This document shows positions 35,270 to 44,602 of a stretch of 64,000 bases of DNA, in pieces. Origin of the DNA: Desulfobacteraceae bacterium (GTDB taxonomy: Bacteria; Desulfobacterota; DSM-4660; Desulfatiglandales; Desulfatiglandaceae); NCBI GenBank assembly GCA_030613055.1, contig JAUWMR010000003.1, positions 62,001 to 126,000 of the forward strand, given 5' to 3'. The notes below the pieces were generated by a model. That model ran no database searches. It worked only from the letters and a program-made list of their open reading frames with translations, and was not told where the DNA came from. The position numbers and the translations under genes are program-made. How positions within the stretch are numbered: position 1 is the stretch's first letter; the number at the start of each line of letters is the position of its first letter.

Positions 35270-36529
35270 TTAGAAATAATAGCGTACCTCAATATTCACT
35301 GAGTATGGATACAACCCGAATTCGCTTCTGATTTCAGAAGCTTTTGGTTTTCTACCAATGGGCGCACCGAGATTGATTGCAACTTCGGCTTCATCGGATA
35401 AGGAGTAGACCGCGTTAATTGACAACAAATAGGAATAGTCGGTCAGATTGGCAATTGCCAACATTTCTGCGTTTAGCAGCGGTGTGAATTCATAGCTGGC
35501 ACCGAGAGCGGTGTAGTTGCGACCCAGATAGGCATTCTCCCCCGGTGCAGCAGTGGATACAGCACCATAGCCCAAACGGTCGCTGGCGCCACCGCCGTGA
35601 TAAAACTGCTCGAGCCTTAAGGTCAGGCTGTTCTCCCAGCGGTGTTCGATACCTGCTGACAGTTCCGGGTATGTGCCCCGTTTTGAATCATCAGGATCGT
35701 AGGAATGGCCTTCGGCGCGCACGCCTAACCATTGAAACAGCTCACCCTGCAGGGAACCGCCGATCACGTTGGCCTCACGAATTACACCGCCAAACAGTGC
35801 CAGATCAAAGTCAAATAAAACAGTGGAGATTCGTCCAACGTATGAAGAACGGTTAGTGTCGGGTTCGTTGCTCCAGCCGGTTTCACTAACAAGGTCGCGT
35901 TTATAACCGAGCACGCCAATCAATGACATCTGGGAAAGATTGCCAAGCCGCACGCCAGCGCGGACAGCGTCGACGCCTGGTTTGTATACGCGATAAAACG
36001 CCTGGGCCGCGAAAGGGGCGAAGAAATCGTTGGGCGTAAAATAGAACGTGGTCGCCAGATTTACGGGTTGACGCCCTATGATAAGGTCGAGACGATCCCG
36101 CGACCAGCGGATGTTTGCCCTGTCTATCGCGAGGTGTACATATTCGTCGTCGCTGAAACTCCACTCCAGGCCGGCGCTGCGCTCAACATCAAAGGAAGTG
36201 CCCAGACCTGTCTGACGGGACGCCAAAGAGGAAAGGATCCATGTCTGGTAGGCGTTCAACTCCAGGCCGAAATGTTGACCGGCCTGTGCCTCCATAATCA
36301 GGCGGGCGACTGCACCTGCTCCGGTATCAGATCTGTCTTGATAGAAAAAACCCCTTTCCGGGTTTTCGCAGGCACTCCCGAATCCCCGGATCAAGCCGCG
36401 TAAATCCAGGGATCCATCTTCGGCCTGCCATTCAAAAAAGGCCCTTGCCGGGACATTCAATAATGTAAATAGAAGCGTCGCGCTGAAGAACAAGGCGAGG
36501 ATTGCCCTTGTGGTTGCATTGTGCTTCAA
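35270..36529 (-). CDS. outer-membrane beta-barrel protein linked to an ABC transporter
   Basis: 419 residues with a signal peptide (LALFFSATLLFTLLNVPARA). The mature part alternates in a beta-barrel pattern and ends in YSVNIEVRYYF, the C-terminal phenylalanine typical of outer-membrane barrels. Segments such as RDRLDLIIGRQPVNLATTFYFTPNDFFAPF and VYKPGVDAVRAGVRLG recur in barrel proteins encoded with MacB-like ABC genes. It overlaps the downstream end of the ABC ATPase remnant by 4 bp, so it was part of that export operon. Confidence 0.7.
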   Translation of the reverse strand: MKHNATTRAILALFFSATLLFTLLNVPARAFFEWQAEDGSLDLRGLIRGFGSACENPERGFFYQDRSDTGAGAVARLIMEAQAGQHFGLELNAYQTWILSSLASRQTGLGTSFDVERSAGLEWSFSDDEYVHLAIDRANIRWSRDRLDLIIGRQPVNLATTFYFTPNDFFAPFAAQAFYRVYKPGVDAVRAGVRLGNLSQMSLIGVLGYKRDLVSETGWSNEPDTNRSSYVGRISTVLFDFDLALFGGVIREANVIGGSLQGELFQWLGVRAEGHSYDPDDSKRGTYPELSAGIEHRWENSLTLRLEQFYHGGGASDRLGYGAVSTAAPGENAYLGRNYTALGASYEFTPLLNAEMLAIANLTDYSYLLSINAVYSLSDEAEVAINLGAPIGRKPKASEIRSEFGLYPYSVNIEVRYYF

Positions 36530-37005
36530 CCGCGAACCTCATCGTTCTCTATTTTACCGTCCCGCAGGCGGATAAGGCGGTGTGCGCGATCCATCACCCG
36601 CTGGTCGTGTGTGGAAAACAAAAAGGTTATCCCATAGTCCTGGTTGAGCTGCTGCATGATATCCAGCAGGGTATCTGCCGTTGCTGAATCCACATTTGCG
36701 GTAGGTTCGTCGGCCAGCACAATAGCAGGTCGAGTCACGATAGCCCGCGCTATTGCCACCCGCTGCTGTTGGCCTCCGGACATTTCATCGGGCCTGCGGT
36801 CTTCCAACCCATCAAGGCCAACATCTTTAAGGATAGCCATTACCCGATTCCTGCATTCGCTGGACGATACACCCTGCAACTTTAGAACGAATTCCGCGTT
36901 TTCATATGTGGTCATTACTGGGATCAGGTTATATGCCTGGAACACAAAACCGATGCGATCCCGGCGTATGGCTGCAACCCGGGAGCGGCCGATGGAGGCG
37001 AGTTC
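36526..37005 (-). pseudogene. MacB/LolD-type ABC ATPase lacking its N-terminus
   Basis: The open frame from 37005 reads ELASIGRSRVAAIRRDRIGF then VFQAYNLIPVMTTYENAEF (Q-loop), MSGGQQQRVAIARAIV (signature), IVLADEPTANVD (Walker B) and FLFSTHDQRVM (H-loop). Walker A and the first ~65 residues are missing: an in-frame TAA lies at 37006-37008 and the sequence beyond belongs to a truncated regulator gene. The gene cannot encode a working ATPase. A deletion that removed the promoter-proximal part, including any permease gene, is the simplest explanation. Confidence 0.85.
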
Positions 37006-37027
37006 TTATCACCTTATCACCTCACCA

Positions 37028-37141
37028 TCACCCACCCTCACCAAGATATTGGAGGCACCGGCACATGGCCATCTCGATATCCAAGCTGCCGCATATCCGC
37101 ACTGTTACCTGCCGGAAGAAATCGTTTTCGTCTATGATCAT
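37028..37141 (-). pseudogene. start of a sigma-54 regulator gene, first ~33 codons only
   Basis: The frame from the ATG at 37141 reads [20 protein letters not shown] then DIEMAMCRCLQYLGEGG and stops. Its first 33 residues match the start of the intact regulator at 46588 ([37 protein letters not shown]) with few changes; similarity ends at LQYL. The ribosome site AAGGAGAA is preserved. It is the remnant of a paralogous regulator whose upstream module (37142-37321) is kept intact. Confidence 0.9.
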
Positions 37142-37191
37142 AATATTCTCCTTCTGGGTGGTGGCAAAGCCGGCAGATCGTTCAATCAAAG

Positions 37192-37233
37192 TGCCATATT
37201 TGGAACATTAACACACATGTGCCAAATATGGCA
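37192..37233. promoter_or_regulatory. putative enhancer (UAS) for the sigma-54 regulator, copy A
   Basis: TGCCATATTTGG at 37192-37203 and CCAAATATGGCA at 37222-37233 are perfect 12-bp inverted repeats separated by 18 bp, which itself includes CACATGTG. The centre lies about 95 bp upstream of the -24 element at 37307, a usual position for enhancer-binding proteins. The same site with one mismatch is at 46639-46680. Confidence 0.8.
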
Positions 37234-37304
37234 ATTTCTTTTGCCATTATTGACCCTTTGAACAGGGCTACTTGCTAACAGTTTGATTTTATTAAAATAA
37301 TATC

Positions 37305-37321
37305 TTGGCATGGTTTATGCT
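37305..37321 (+). promoter_or_regulatory. sigma-54 promoter of operon A
   Basis: TTGGCATGGTTTATGCT fits the -24/-12 consensus: GG at 37307-37308 and GC at 37319-37320 with exactly 10 bp between. It lies about 65 bp before the acyl-CoA dehydrogenase start at 37385. An almost identical promoter is at 46752-46768. Confidence 0.85.
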
Positions 37322-37384
37322 TATTCAAATTATGAGCTATAAACAATTTGCTATAAGCTGGAAAAATGATGGAAGGAAAGGTTT

Positions 37385-38540
37385 ATGGATTTTGAAATCC
37401 CGGAAAACCTGCGAATGATACAGGAGACCATCCGCCGTTTTGTAAAACAGGACCTTGAACCCATCTCTCAGAAGGTGGAGGATGAGGATCACATTCCAGA
37501 GGAGATTGTCCAGAAGATGCGTGAATTGGGCCTGTTTGGCCTCTCCATCCCCGAGGATTATGGTGGTCTGGGCTTGGGGGCGCTTGGGGAATGCCTGGTC
37601 TATGAGGAACTGACCAAGACCAACGCCGCCTTTCGATCCCGCATCGGAACGAGCAACGGCATCGGTTCCATGGGTATCCTGCTTGACGGTACGGAAGACC
37701 AGAAGCAAAAATACCTGCCTAAGATTGCCAGCGGGGAGTGGACTGCCTGCTTTGCCTTGTCAGAACCCGAGGCAGGTTCTGATGCGGGCAATGTTCAGAC
37801 CACAGCGGAGCGGGATGGTGAACATTTTATTATCAACGGGCTGAAGCATTTTATTACCAACGGTGATGTGGCCGATCTGGCCACAGTGATGACCGTGACC
37901 GATAAAGAGAAGAGAACCCGGGGAGGGATTACCGCTTTTGCGGTGGAGAAAGAAACGCCCGGGTTTTACGTGGGGACCATCGAGCGCAAAATGGGTTTGC
38001 GGGGCAAGCCACACATGCGAGCTGATCTTTGACAACTGTCGCCTCCCGGTGGAGAGCGTCATTGGCGGCGAGCCCATGATCGGTCAGGGCTTTAAAACAG
38101 CCATGCGGGTCCTTGACAAGGGCCGTCTCACCATGGGGTCATGCGCACTTGGGGCAGCTCAAAAGCTGTTGGACCTGTGTGTAGCTTACTCAAAGGAACG
38201 GGTCCAATTCGGCAAACCCATTTTTAAGTTTCAGTCAGTAGGGAATATGCTGGCAGATATGGCAACGGAAATCTACGCGGCCAGGCAGATGCTCTACCAC
38301 GCGGCATGGTTGAGGGACCAGGGAAAAAAGGTGATAAAGGAGGCCTCCATGGTGAAGCTCTTTTGCACGGAAATGGGGTGCAGGGTGGCTGACAATGCAC
38401 TACAGGTCTTCGGTGGCATGGGCTACATGAAGGATTTTCCTGTTGAACGGTTTTATCGGGATCTTCGTCTATACCGGATCTACGAAGGCACCAGCGAAAT
38501 TCAACGGCTGGTGATCGCCCGCGAGTTGACAAAGGACTAA
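37385..38540 (+). pseudogene. acyl-CoA dehydrogenase with a single-base frameshift
   Basis: First frame (37385-38032): MDFEIPENLRMIQETIRRF through FALSEPEAGSDAGNVQTTAE to ERKMGLRGKPHMRADL, then a stop. Second frame (to 38540) continues exactly where expected: SHTCELIFDNCRLPVESVIG, LQVFGGMGYMKDFPVERF, RLYRIYEGTSEIQRLV. Together they are a normal ~385-residue enzyme. Removing one A at 38006-38007 restores GSHTCEL. The rest of the gene shows no decay, so the lesion is recent or an assembly error. First gene of operon A, with GGAAAGG before the ATG. Confidence 0.85.
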
Positions 38541-38577
38541 AATTTGAATCACGGATTTTCATAAAGGAGGATTATAG

Positions 38578-39447
38578 ATGAGCGATGGAAAGGTGTTCAT
38601 TGTAGGCTCTGGACTAATGGGCAGTGGAATTGCCCAGGTCTGCGCCCAGGCAGGGATTGAGGTCTTTCTCTATGACATTAATCCCGATGCATTGGATAAG
38701 GCCCTTAAAGGTATTGAGTGGTCGGTCAACAAGTTTGTTGAAAAGGACAAAGTAAAAGAAGATGGAAACACCATCATGGGCAGGATCAAGACTGTCTCTG
38801 ATTTTTCGGAGGCTGAAGCGGTAGATCTGATCATCGAGGCGGTCTTTGAAAGGCTGGATCTCAAGCAGGAGATCTTCAAAAAGGCAGATGAGGCGGCAGG
38901 CCCTGAAGCCCTCATTGCCAGCAACACTTCGGCCATCCCCATCACCGAACTGGCCGCTGTGACCAACCGTCCGGAACAGGTTCTCGGACTCCACTTTTTC
39001 AGCCCGGTTCCCATGATGGAGGCAGTGGAGGTGATAAAAGGCGTTGCCACCACTGATGAGACGGCCAGAAAGGGAAAAGATTTTGTCCTTCAAATCGGCA
39101 AGGAGCCGATTATGGTCAACCGGGACATTGCCGGCTTCGTCATTAACCGGATCAATTTCCCGTCTACCATTGAAGCCATGAATCTGGTGGAGCAAGGGGT
39201 TGCGACAGTGGAAGACATCGACAAGGGGTTGAGGCTGGCTTCTGGAAGGAGAATGGGAATCTTTGAGACCGGAGATATGGTGGGTCTGGATGTGACCTAT
39301 GGGGCCATGATGGCTATGTACCAGGAAACTGGCGATCCGCGCTTTTACCCACCTCTGCTTCTGCGGCGCAAGGTAAAGGCCGGTCATCTGGGACGCAAGA
39401 CCGGTAAGGGGTGGTATGAATACGATGCGGATGGGAATAGAAAATAG
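38578..39447 (+). CDS. 3-hydroxyacyl-CoA (3-hydroxybutyryl-CoA type) dehydrogenase
   Basis: 289 residues, usual for single-domain 3-hydroxyacyl-CoA dehydrogenases. NAD-binding GSGLMGSGIAQVCAQAG; catalytic histidine and specificity region LGLHFFSPVPMMEAVEVIKG; the C-terminal domain has RDIAGFVINRINFP and TGKGWYEY. It oxidises 3-hydroxyacyl-CoA to 3-ketoacyl-CoA with NAD+. AAGGAGG precedes the ATG. The first dehydrogenase is 37 bp upstream and the large acyl-CoA dehydrogenase 16 bp downstream, all in operon A. Confidence 0.93.
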   Translation: MSDGKVFIVGSGLMGSGIAQVCAQAGIEVFLYDINPDALDKALKGIEWSVNKFVEKDKVKEDGNTIMGRIKTVSDFSEAEAVDLIIEAVFERLDLKQEIFKKADEAAGPEALIASNTSAIPITELAAVTNRPEQVLGLHFFSPVPMMEAVEVIKGVATTDETARKGKDFVLQIGKEPIMVNRDIAGFVINRINFPSTIEAMNLVEQGVATVEDIDKGLRLASGRRMGIFETGDMVGLDVTYGAMMAMYQETGDPRFYPPLLLRRKVKAGHLGRKTGKGWYEYDADGNRK

Positions 39448-39463
39448 CGTGGAGGAGTAAACT

Positions 39464-41251
39464 ATGGGACATTTCAAAGTAAATGAGAAAGATATCTTTT
39501 TTATCCTGAAAGACCAGTTGAACTACGGCAGCCTTTGCAAGCTCGACCGCTACCGCGAACTTGACGAAGAGACGCTTGATATGCTTGTCAATGAGGCCGT
39601 CAAGTTTGCAAAGGGAGAACTCGACCCCCTTCAGGAGATCGGTGAAAACTGGGGGGTGAAATTTGAAAACGGAGAAGTCCTCTGTCCCCCTGAGTACAGG
39701 CATGCCTTTAGGCTGTACAGTGAAAACGGGTGGACAGCAGCAACCCGGGACCCCGAATATGGTGGCCAGGGCTTTCCCCATATGATGAGGACTGTCATAA
39801 ATGATCTCATGTTTGGTGCGGCCCAGGCATTCAATATAGCACCAAGCCTCACACATGGGGCCGCCCACCTTATAGAAAGCTTTGCGACCGAAGAGTTAAA
39901 AGAACGATTTGTTCCAAAGATGTTTGGGGGTGAATGGGCCGGAACCATGGCCATTACCGAACCGAATGCCGGCTCTAACCTGGCCGCCATCAAAACTACG
40001 GCCTTTCTCGAAGAAGATCATTTTAAGATCAAAGGCACCAAGATCTTTATTTCATGGGGAGACCACGATCTGGCCGAAAACATTATTCACCTCCTTTTGG
40101 CCCGTATTGAAGGTGCGCCCGAGGGGGTGAAAGGCATTTCGCTCTTTATCGTGCCCAAAATCAGGGTGCTTCCTGATGGTTCTCTGGGGGATGCCAATGA
40201 TGTTATCTGCACCGGAGTAGAAAAAAAGCTCGGACTCCACGCTTCGCCAACTTGTGCGCTTAATTTTGGGGATAATGACGGCTGTATCGGTTACCTTTGT
40301 GGGGGGCAAAGCAAAGGTCTGGTCCATATGTTTCAGATGATGAATGGTGCACGGATAAACATCGGTGTGAGCGGCATGACCCTGGCAAGTACAGCTTACC
40401 AGAATGCCCTTGCCTACACCAAAGAGCGCATTCAGGGTTCTGACGTGGCTGGCAGAAAGCCCGGGGATGTGCCAATCATCGACCATCCGGATGTGCGCCG
40501 GATGCTGCTATGGATGAAGGCTGTGGTGGACGGCATGCGATCCATGATTTACACGGCCGCCTTCTGGTCGGATCTGGCCCTTGAACTGCCGGACGGCGAA
40601 GATAAGGAGCACTATGAGAACCTAGTCGATTTCATGACACCCATTGTTAAGGCCTACTGCTCGGACATGGGTTTCCGGGTGTGTGAGACGGCCATCCAGT
40701 GCCTCGGCGGTTACGGGTTTTGCAAGGATTATCCCCTGGAGCAATACCTGCGAGACGCAAAGATAATGTCTCTCTATGAAGGAACCAACGGCATCCAATC
40801 CATGGACCTGATGGGCCGCAAGATGACCATCAGGGACGGTGCGGCGTATGCCGCCTATAAAGCCGAAATCGAACGCTTCTGCAAAAAGAACCAGGAACAT
40901 CCGGAACTGGGTGACAGGGTGCGGGCTCTGGCCGGGGTGGTGAAGCGGCTGTGGGAAACTGCTGAAGAGATGAAAGGCCGGATGGAGACCGATCCCCTCC
41001 AGTGGGCATCCTATACCTATCCGGGCCTTATGGCGTTCAGCGAGGTCACCATGGCCTGGCGCTTGCTGGACATGGCCCTGATCGCTTATGAACCTGCGCA
41101 AAAGGAAGGCAAGAAATATGATTCTTACCGGGGCAAGATCTTCCAGGCCACCTATTTTGTGGACACCACCCTGCCCCATACCCTGGCCACCATCGAAACC
41201 TGCCTGCGTCAAGGACGGGAAATCGTGGAAATTCCCGACATTGCGTTTTAG
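39464..41251 (+). CDS. large acyl-CoA dehydrogenase (DmdC/AcdA-like, 595 residues)
   Basis: 595 residues. MAITEPNAGSNLAAIKTTAF and FISWGDHDLAENI correspond to the flavin-binding middle domain; QCLGGYGFCKDYPLEQYLRDAKI and SLYEGTNGIQSMDLMGRK to the catalytic C-terminal domain, followed by a helical extension. This length and the EGTNGIQSMDLMGR wording are those of the subfamily that includes 3-methylmercaptopropionyl-CoA dehydrogenase DmdC; many members act on ordinary or branched acyl-CoAs. The substrate is not determined by sequence. GGAGGAG precedes the ATG; it belongs to operon A. Confidence 0.88.
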   Translation: MGHFKVNEKDIFFILKDQLNYGSLCKLDRYRELDEETLDMLVNEAVKFAKGELDPLQEIGENWGVKFENGEVLCPPEYRHAFRLYSENGWTAATRDPEYGGQGFPHMMRTVINDLMFGAAQAFNIAPSLTHGAAHLIESFATEELKERFVPKMFGGEWAGTMAITEPNAGSNLAAIKTTAFLEEDHFKIKGTKIFISWGDHDLAENIIHLLLARIEGAPEGVKGISLFIVPKIRVLPDGSLGDANDVICTGVEKKLGLHASPTCALNFGDNDGCIGYLCGGQSKGLVHMFQMMNGARINIGVSGMTLASTAYQNALAYTKERIQGSDVAGRKPGDVPIIDHPDVRRMLLWMKAVVDGMRSMIYTAAFWSDLALELPDGEDKEHYENLVDFMTPIVKAYCSDMGFRVCETAIQCLGGYGFCKDYPLEQYLRDAKIMSLYEGTNGIQSMDLMGRKMTIRDGAAYAAYKAEIERFCKKNQEHPELGDRVRALAGVVKRLWETAEEMKGRMETDPLQWASYTYPGLMAFSEVTMAWRLLDMALIAYEPAQKEGKKYDSYRGKIFQATYFVDTTLPHTLATIETCLRQGREIVEIPDIAF

Positions 41252-41280
41252 GTGGAAAAAGGAGATACGGGAGGATCACA

Positions 41281-42363
41281 TGAAAGAAGTCGTTGTTATC
41301 AGTGCCGTCAGAACGCCTGTTGGCCGGTACATGGGCGCTCTTAGAACAGTTGAAGCCTATGACCTTGCAGCCCTGGTGCTCAACGAAGCAATAAAAAGAG
41401 CGAATGTTGAGCCGTATCAAGTGGATGAGGTGATACTGGGCCAGTCCTATCAGAACGGCGAATATGTCAATATCGCCCGGATGGCGCTGCTCAAGGCCGG
41501 ATGGCCTGAAGGGATACCTGGCGTCACACTGGACCGGCGTTGCTGCACCGGGCTGGACGTGGTGCGCTTTGCAGCCGCCCTTATCCGGTCAAATCAGGCG
41601 GAGATCGTTGTGGCGGGGGGAGTAGAGAGCATGAGCAATGCCGAGTTTTATCTTCCCGGAAACATAAAATGGGGTGTGGGCGGAAGCAAAGGTATGCCCC
41701 GCGGTCACGGGGATCTGTCCATTTGGGGGCTTCGATTTTATGATCGCATTCAGCGGGCCCGGGTCATGACACAGCCGGAAGATCGATACGGGGTACTCCC
41801 TTCCATGATGTCATGGGCCGAGACTGCTGCAAAAGAGGAAAATATCACGCGGGAGGCATGTGACCAGTGGTCCCTTGAAAGCCACCAAAAAGCCTGTAAG
41901 GCCATGGAAGCGGCAAATTCAAGGAGGAGATCCTCCCCATGTCGGTTCCCCAGCCCAAGGGTGCCCCGGCGATCGTGGATCAAGACGAAAATCCCCGGGC
42001 CGACACCACACTGGAGAGGCTCAGCCGCCTCAAACCGGTATTAGGCGGAGTATGCACTGCAGGCAATTCCTCCACGGAAAATGATGGGGCAGCCGCAGTG
42101 GTCGTTACATCAGCAGAAAAAGCGGCCGAATTGGGCGTCACACCCTTTGCCACTCTAAAGTCTTGCGCTGTGGCAGGGGATGATCCCAGGCATACATACA
42201 GAACGGTTCAGGGATCTCTCTTGGTCACCCCATAGCGTGTACAGGAACACGGGTGTTGGTCACCCTGCTTCATGAAATACGAAGGCGAAATGCACGTTAC
42301 GGGCTGGAATGCATCTGCGGGGGCGGGGGACTCGGAATCGCTGCGATCTTCGAAAGGCGATAG
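41281..42363 (+). pseudogene. thiolase pseudogene with two frame breaks and an internal deletion
   Basis: Starts normally (AAGGAGATACGGGAGG site) as MKEVVVISAVRTPVGRYMGA and keeps the reactive cysteine (RRCCTGLDVV). At 41912-41913 one G of a GGG run is missing, after which the thiolase frame continues as LPMSVPQPKGAPAIVDQDE to SCAVAGDDPRHTYRTV. At about 42208-42212 it jumps to GISLGHPIACTGTRVLVTL in yet another frame and ends normally at GGGGLGIAAIFERR, stop 42361-42363. About 50 residues with the NEAFA motif are gone, as judged against the adjacent intact thiolase. It cannot give a functional enzyme. Confidence 0.88.
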
Positions 42364-42380
42364 AAAAGGAGAATGGGCAT

Positions 42381-43574
42381 ATGGAAAAAATTTTGAACGA
42401 CGTGGTGGTGATCGATGCGGTCCGTACCGCCTTCGGCCGCGCCGGTGAAAAGGGAATCTTCTGGAAAACAAGGGCAGACGACCTCTGTGTTCCGCTGCTC
42501 AAGGCCCTGATTGAACGGAATCATCCGATGCAACCGAATATGGTCGAAGACGTGATCTGGGGCGCGACCAACCAGATGAAAGAACAGGGAGGAACCATCG
42601 GCAGGAGTATTTCCATGCTTGCAGATTGGGGCTGGGACATACCGGGCTGCTCCATCGACAGGCTGTGCGCAAGCGGGCTGACAGCTACCGGATTTGGTGT
42701 CTCCTACATTGCCACTGGCATGGCCGACTGTCTGGTTACCGGTGGCGTCGAGCACATGGGGCATCTGCCCATGGGCTATATGCGTGATCCGCACCCAAGG
42801 GCAGAAGAGGTCATGGGAGATGCTTCCGCTTTTAACATGGGAATGACCGCGGAAAACATCCACGACCGATTTCCCGAATTCACCAGGGAAATGGCGGACG
42901 CTTACGCTGTGCTCTGCCAGAAAAAGGCAGACAGGGCCATCAAGGCCGGAAAAATGAAAGAGATGATCATTCCCATTGAGATCGAGCTTGTGGACGGGAT
43001 AAGCATCATTGCCGATAAAGATCAGCCGCCCAGACCCGATACCAGTATAGAAGGATTGGCTGAGCTGAAAACCCCCTTCAGAGAGGAAAACGGACGGGTG
43101 ACGGCAGGAAATGCCTCGGGGCTAAATGACGGGGCCGCTGCAGTCCTGCTTATGGATGCTGAGAAGGCCTCGGAGCTGGGTCTCCGTCCCAAAATGCGTT
43201 GGGTGGCCTCTGCTGTGGTTGCCGTAGATCCCAGAGTCATGGGCATTGCACCCGTCCCTGCCACGGAAAAGGTCCTGAAAAAGGCCGGATTGACCATGGA
43301 AGATATGGACATCATTGAACTCAATGAGGCCTTTGCGGTTCAGGCCCTTTATTGCCTGGATCGTCTTGGATTAAAGTGGGATGATCCCAGGGTAAACATA
43401 TGGGGCGGCTCCATTGCTTACGGACACCCGCTTGCATCCTCCGGCCCCCGCCTTGTGGCTTTTTTGATGAACATTTTCAAGGAAAATCCTGGCGCCAGGT
43501 ACGGGTTAACCACCATGTGCGTGGGAAGGGGGCAGGGATATTCCGTGATCTGGGAAAACCTTTTGGGAGAATAA
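42381..43574 (+). CDS. acetyl-CoA acyltransferase (thiolase)
   Basis: 397 residues from the ATG at 42381 (AAAAGGAG upstream); a longer frame from 42309 overlaps the preceding pseudogene. The nucleophile is in IDRLCASGLTATG; NEAFA in [15 protein letters not shown]; the histidine in GGSIAYGHPLASSGPR; the second cysteine in TMCVGRGQGYSVIWE. It completes beta-oxidation by releasing acetyl-CoA. As the thiolase just upstream is broken, this one presumably carries the step in operon A. Confidence 0.92.
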   Translation: MEKILNDVVVIDAVRTAFGRAGEKGIFWKTRADDLCVPLLKALIERNHPMQPNMVEDVIWGATNQMKEQGGTIGRSISMLADWGWDIPGCSIDRLCASGLTATGFGVSYIATGMADCLVTGGVEHMGHLPMGYMRDPHPRAEEVMGDASAFNMGMTAENIHDRFPEFTREMADAYAVLCQKKADRAIKAGKMKEMIIPIEIELVDGISIIADKDQPPRPDTSIEGLAELKTPFREENGRVTAGNASGLNDGAAAVLLMDAEKASELGLRPKMRWVASAVVAVDPRVMGIAPVPATEKVLKKAGLTMEDMDIIELNEAFAVQALYCLDRLGLKWDDPRVNIWGGSIAYGHPLASSGPRLVAFLMNIFKENPGARYGLTTMCVGRGQGYSVIWENLLGE

Positions 43575-43640
43575 CTACTTTAAAACCATTTGCTTAAAGT
43601 TTAAGGGACGTGGAAAATAACATTAAAAAGGAATAAAGTA

Positions 43641-44411
43641 ATGAAATTCGAAAATATCATTTTAGAGAAAAAGGATCACCTCAGCATTATCACCTTCGAC
43701 CATCCTCCGGCCAACGCCTGGAATCTTGCCACCCTGGAGGAATTTGAAAAAGTTATTGATGCGTTGGAAAATGATCGTGATACAAGGGTGGTCATCCTGA
43801 CCGGTGCCGGAGAGAAGTGTTTTTCCGCAGGGCTCGATGTCAGTGATACCGCAAATATTCCTAAAATAAGCCCCAAGGCCCGGGCCCTATGGAGACGGAT
43901 CGATCGTTTCCCTAAGCCAGTCATCGCCGCTATCAACGGCTATGCCCTGGGAGGGGGGCTGGAGCTGGCCATGTGCTGCCATTTTCGAATAATGGTGGAC
44001 GACTCGAAAATCACGGTCGGTCTTACCGAGCTTAACCTCGGGATTTTCCCGGGCTGGGGAGGAACACAACGATTGCCGCTTCTGGTGGGCAAGGCCAGGG
44101 CCCTGGGCATGATCCTTTTCAGCAAGAAAATCAACGCCGCCGCGGCCCTGGAGATCGGCTTGATTAACCAGGTGTCTGCTCCGGGGAAACTGATGGATGA
44201 TGCCCTTGAATTTGCGCAAAAGCTGGTCGAAAGACCCCCCATCGCGGTCAGTTGCGTGCTAAACGCGATGGCCGCTGGAAACTATGAGGGCCTGGACAAA
44301 GGGCTCAATGTGGAGGCGGAGGGCAGCACCCGAGTGCGTGAGACAAAAGATCGTGTCGAGGGTTTTACCGCATTCCTTGAGAAGCGTAAGCCTGTGTTTA
44401 CAGGAAAATAG
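43641..44411 (+). CDS. enoyl-CoA hydratase
   Basis: 256 residues. Both catalytic glutamates are present: GYALGGGLELAMCCHFR (near residue 108) and GLTELNLGIFPGWGGTQRL (near residue 130), unlike the protein at 1113-1853. It hydrates trans-2-enoyl-CoA. AAAAGGA precedes the ATG. It is the last intact gene of operon A; fragments of an MFS gene and an acyl-CoA synthetase follow. Confidence 0.92.
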   Translation: MKFENIILEKKDHLSIITFDHPPANAWNLATLEEFEKVIDALENDRDTRVVILTGAGEKCFSAGLDVSDTANIPKISPKARALWRRIDRFPKPVIAAINGYALGGGLELAMCCHFRIMVDDSKITVGLTELNLGIFPGWGGTQRLPLLVGKARALGMILFSKKINAAAALEIGLINQVSAPGKLMDDALEFAQKLVERPPIAVSCVLNAMAAGNYEGLDKGLNVEAEGSTRVRETKDRVEGFTAFLEKRKPVFTGK

Positions 44412-44430
44412 AGTGATACCGAAAACCGGG

Positions 44431-44602
44431 ATGATGCGTATTGTGCCTACTGCAAAGAACCGAATCTATTACGGCTGGTACATTGTGGCCATCGCGTTCT
44501 TCGCACACTTCATGGCCGTAGGCAGTGGATTTTACGTCTTCAACGCCTTCATGCAGCCGCTCTGCGAGGTGCGGAACTGGACCCGAACCGATATAAATCG
44601 CT
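44431..44602 (+). pseudogene. N-terminal fragment of an MFS transporter
   Basis: The frame reads MRIVPTAKNRIYYGWYIVAI then AFFAHFMAVGSGFYVFNAFM and QPLCEVRNWTRTDIN, the first helix region of oxalate/formate antiporter-like MFS proteins. After about 55 codons the same frame runs straight into acyl-CoA synthetase sequence, with no second helix. It starts 20 bp after the enoyl-CoA hydratase stop. Confidence 0.7.

Noticed and set aside
37192-37233. Enhancer palindrome considered as a terminator of the regulator gene
   Set aside because: It lies upstream, not downstream, of the divergent regulator start, has an 18-bp spacer and no T tract, and is repeated at the same place near 46639.
38614-39477. 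287-codon open frame antisense to the 3-hydroxyacyl-CoA dehydrogenase
   Set aside because: Shadow of a well-supported gene with no motif of its own.
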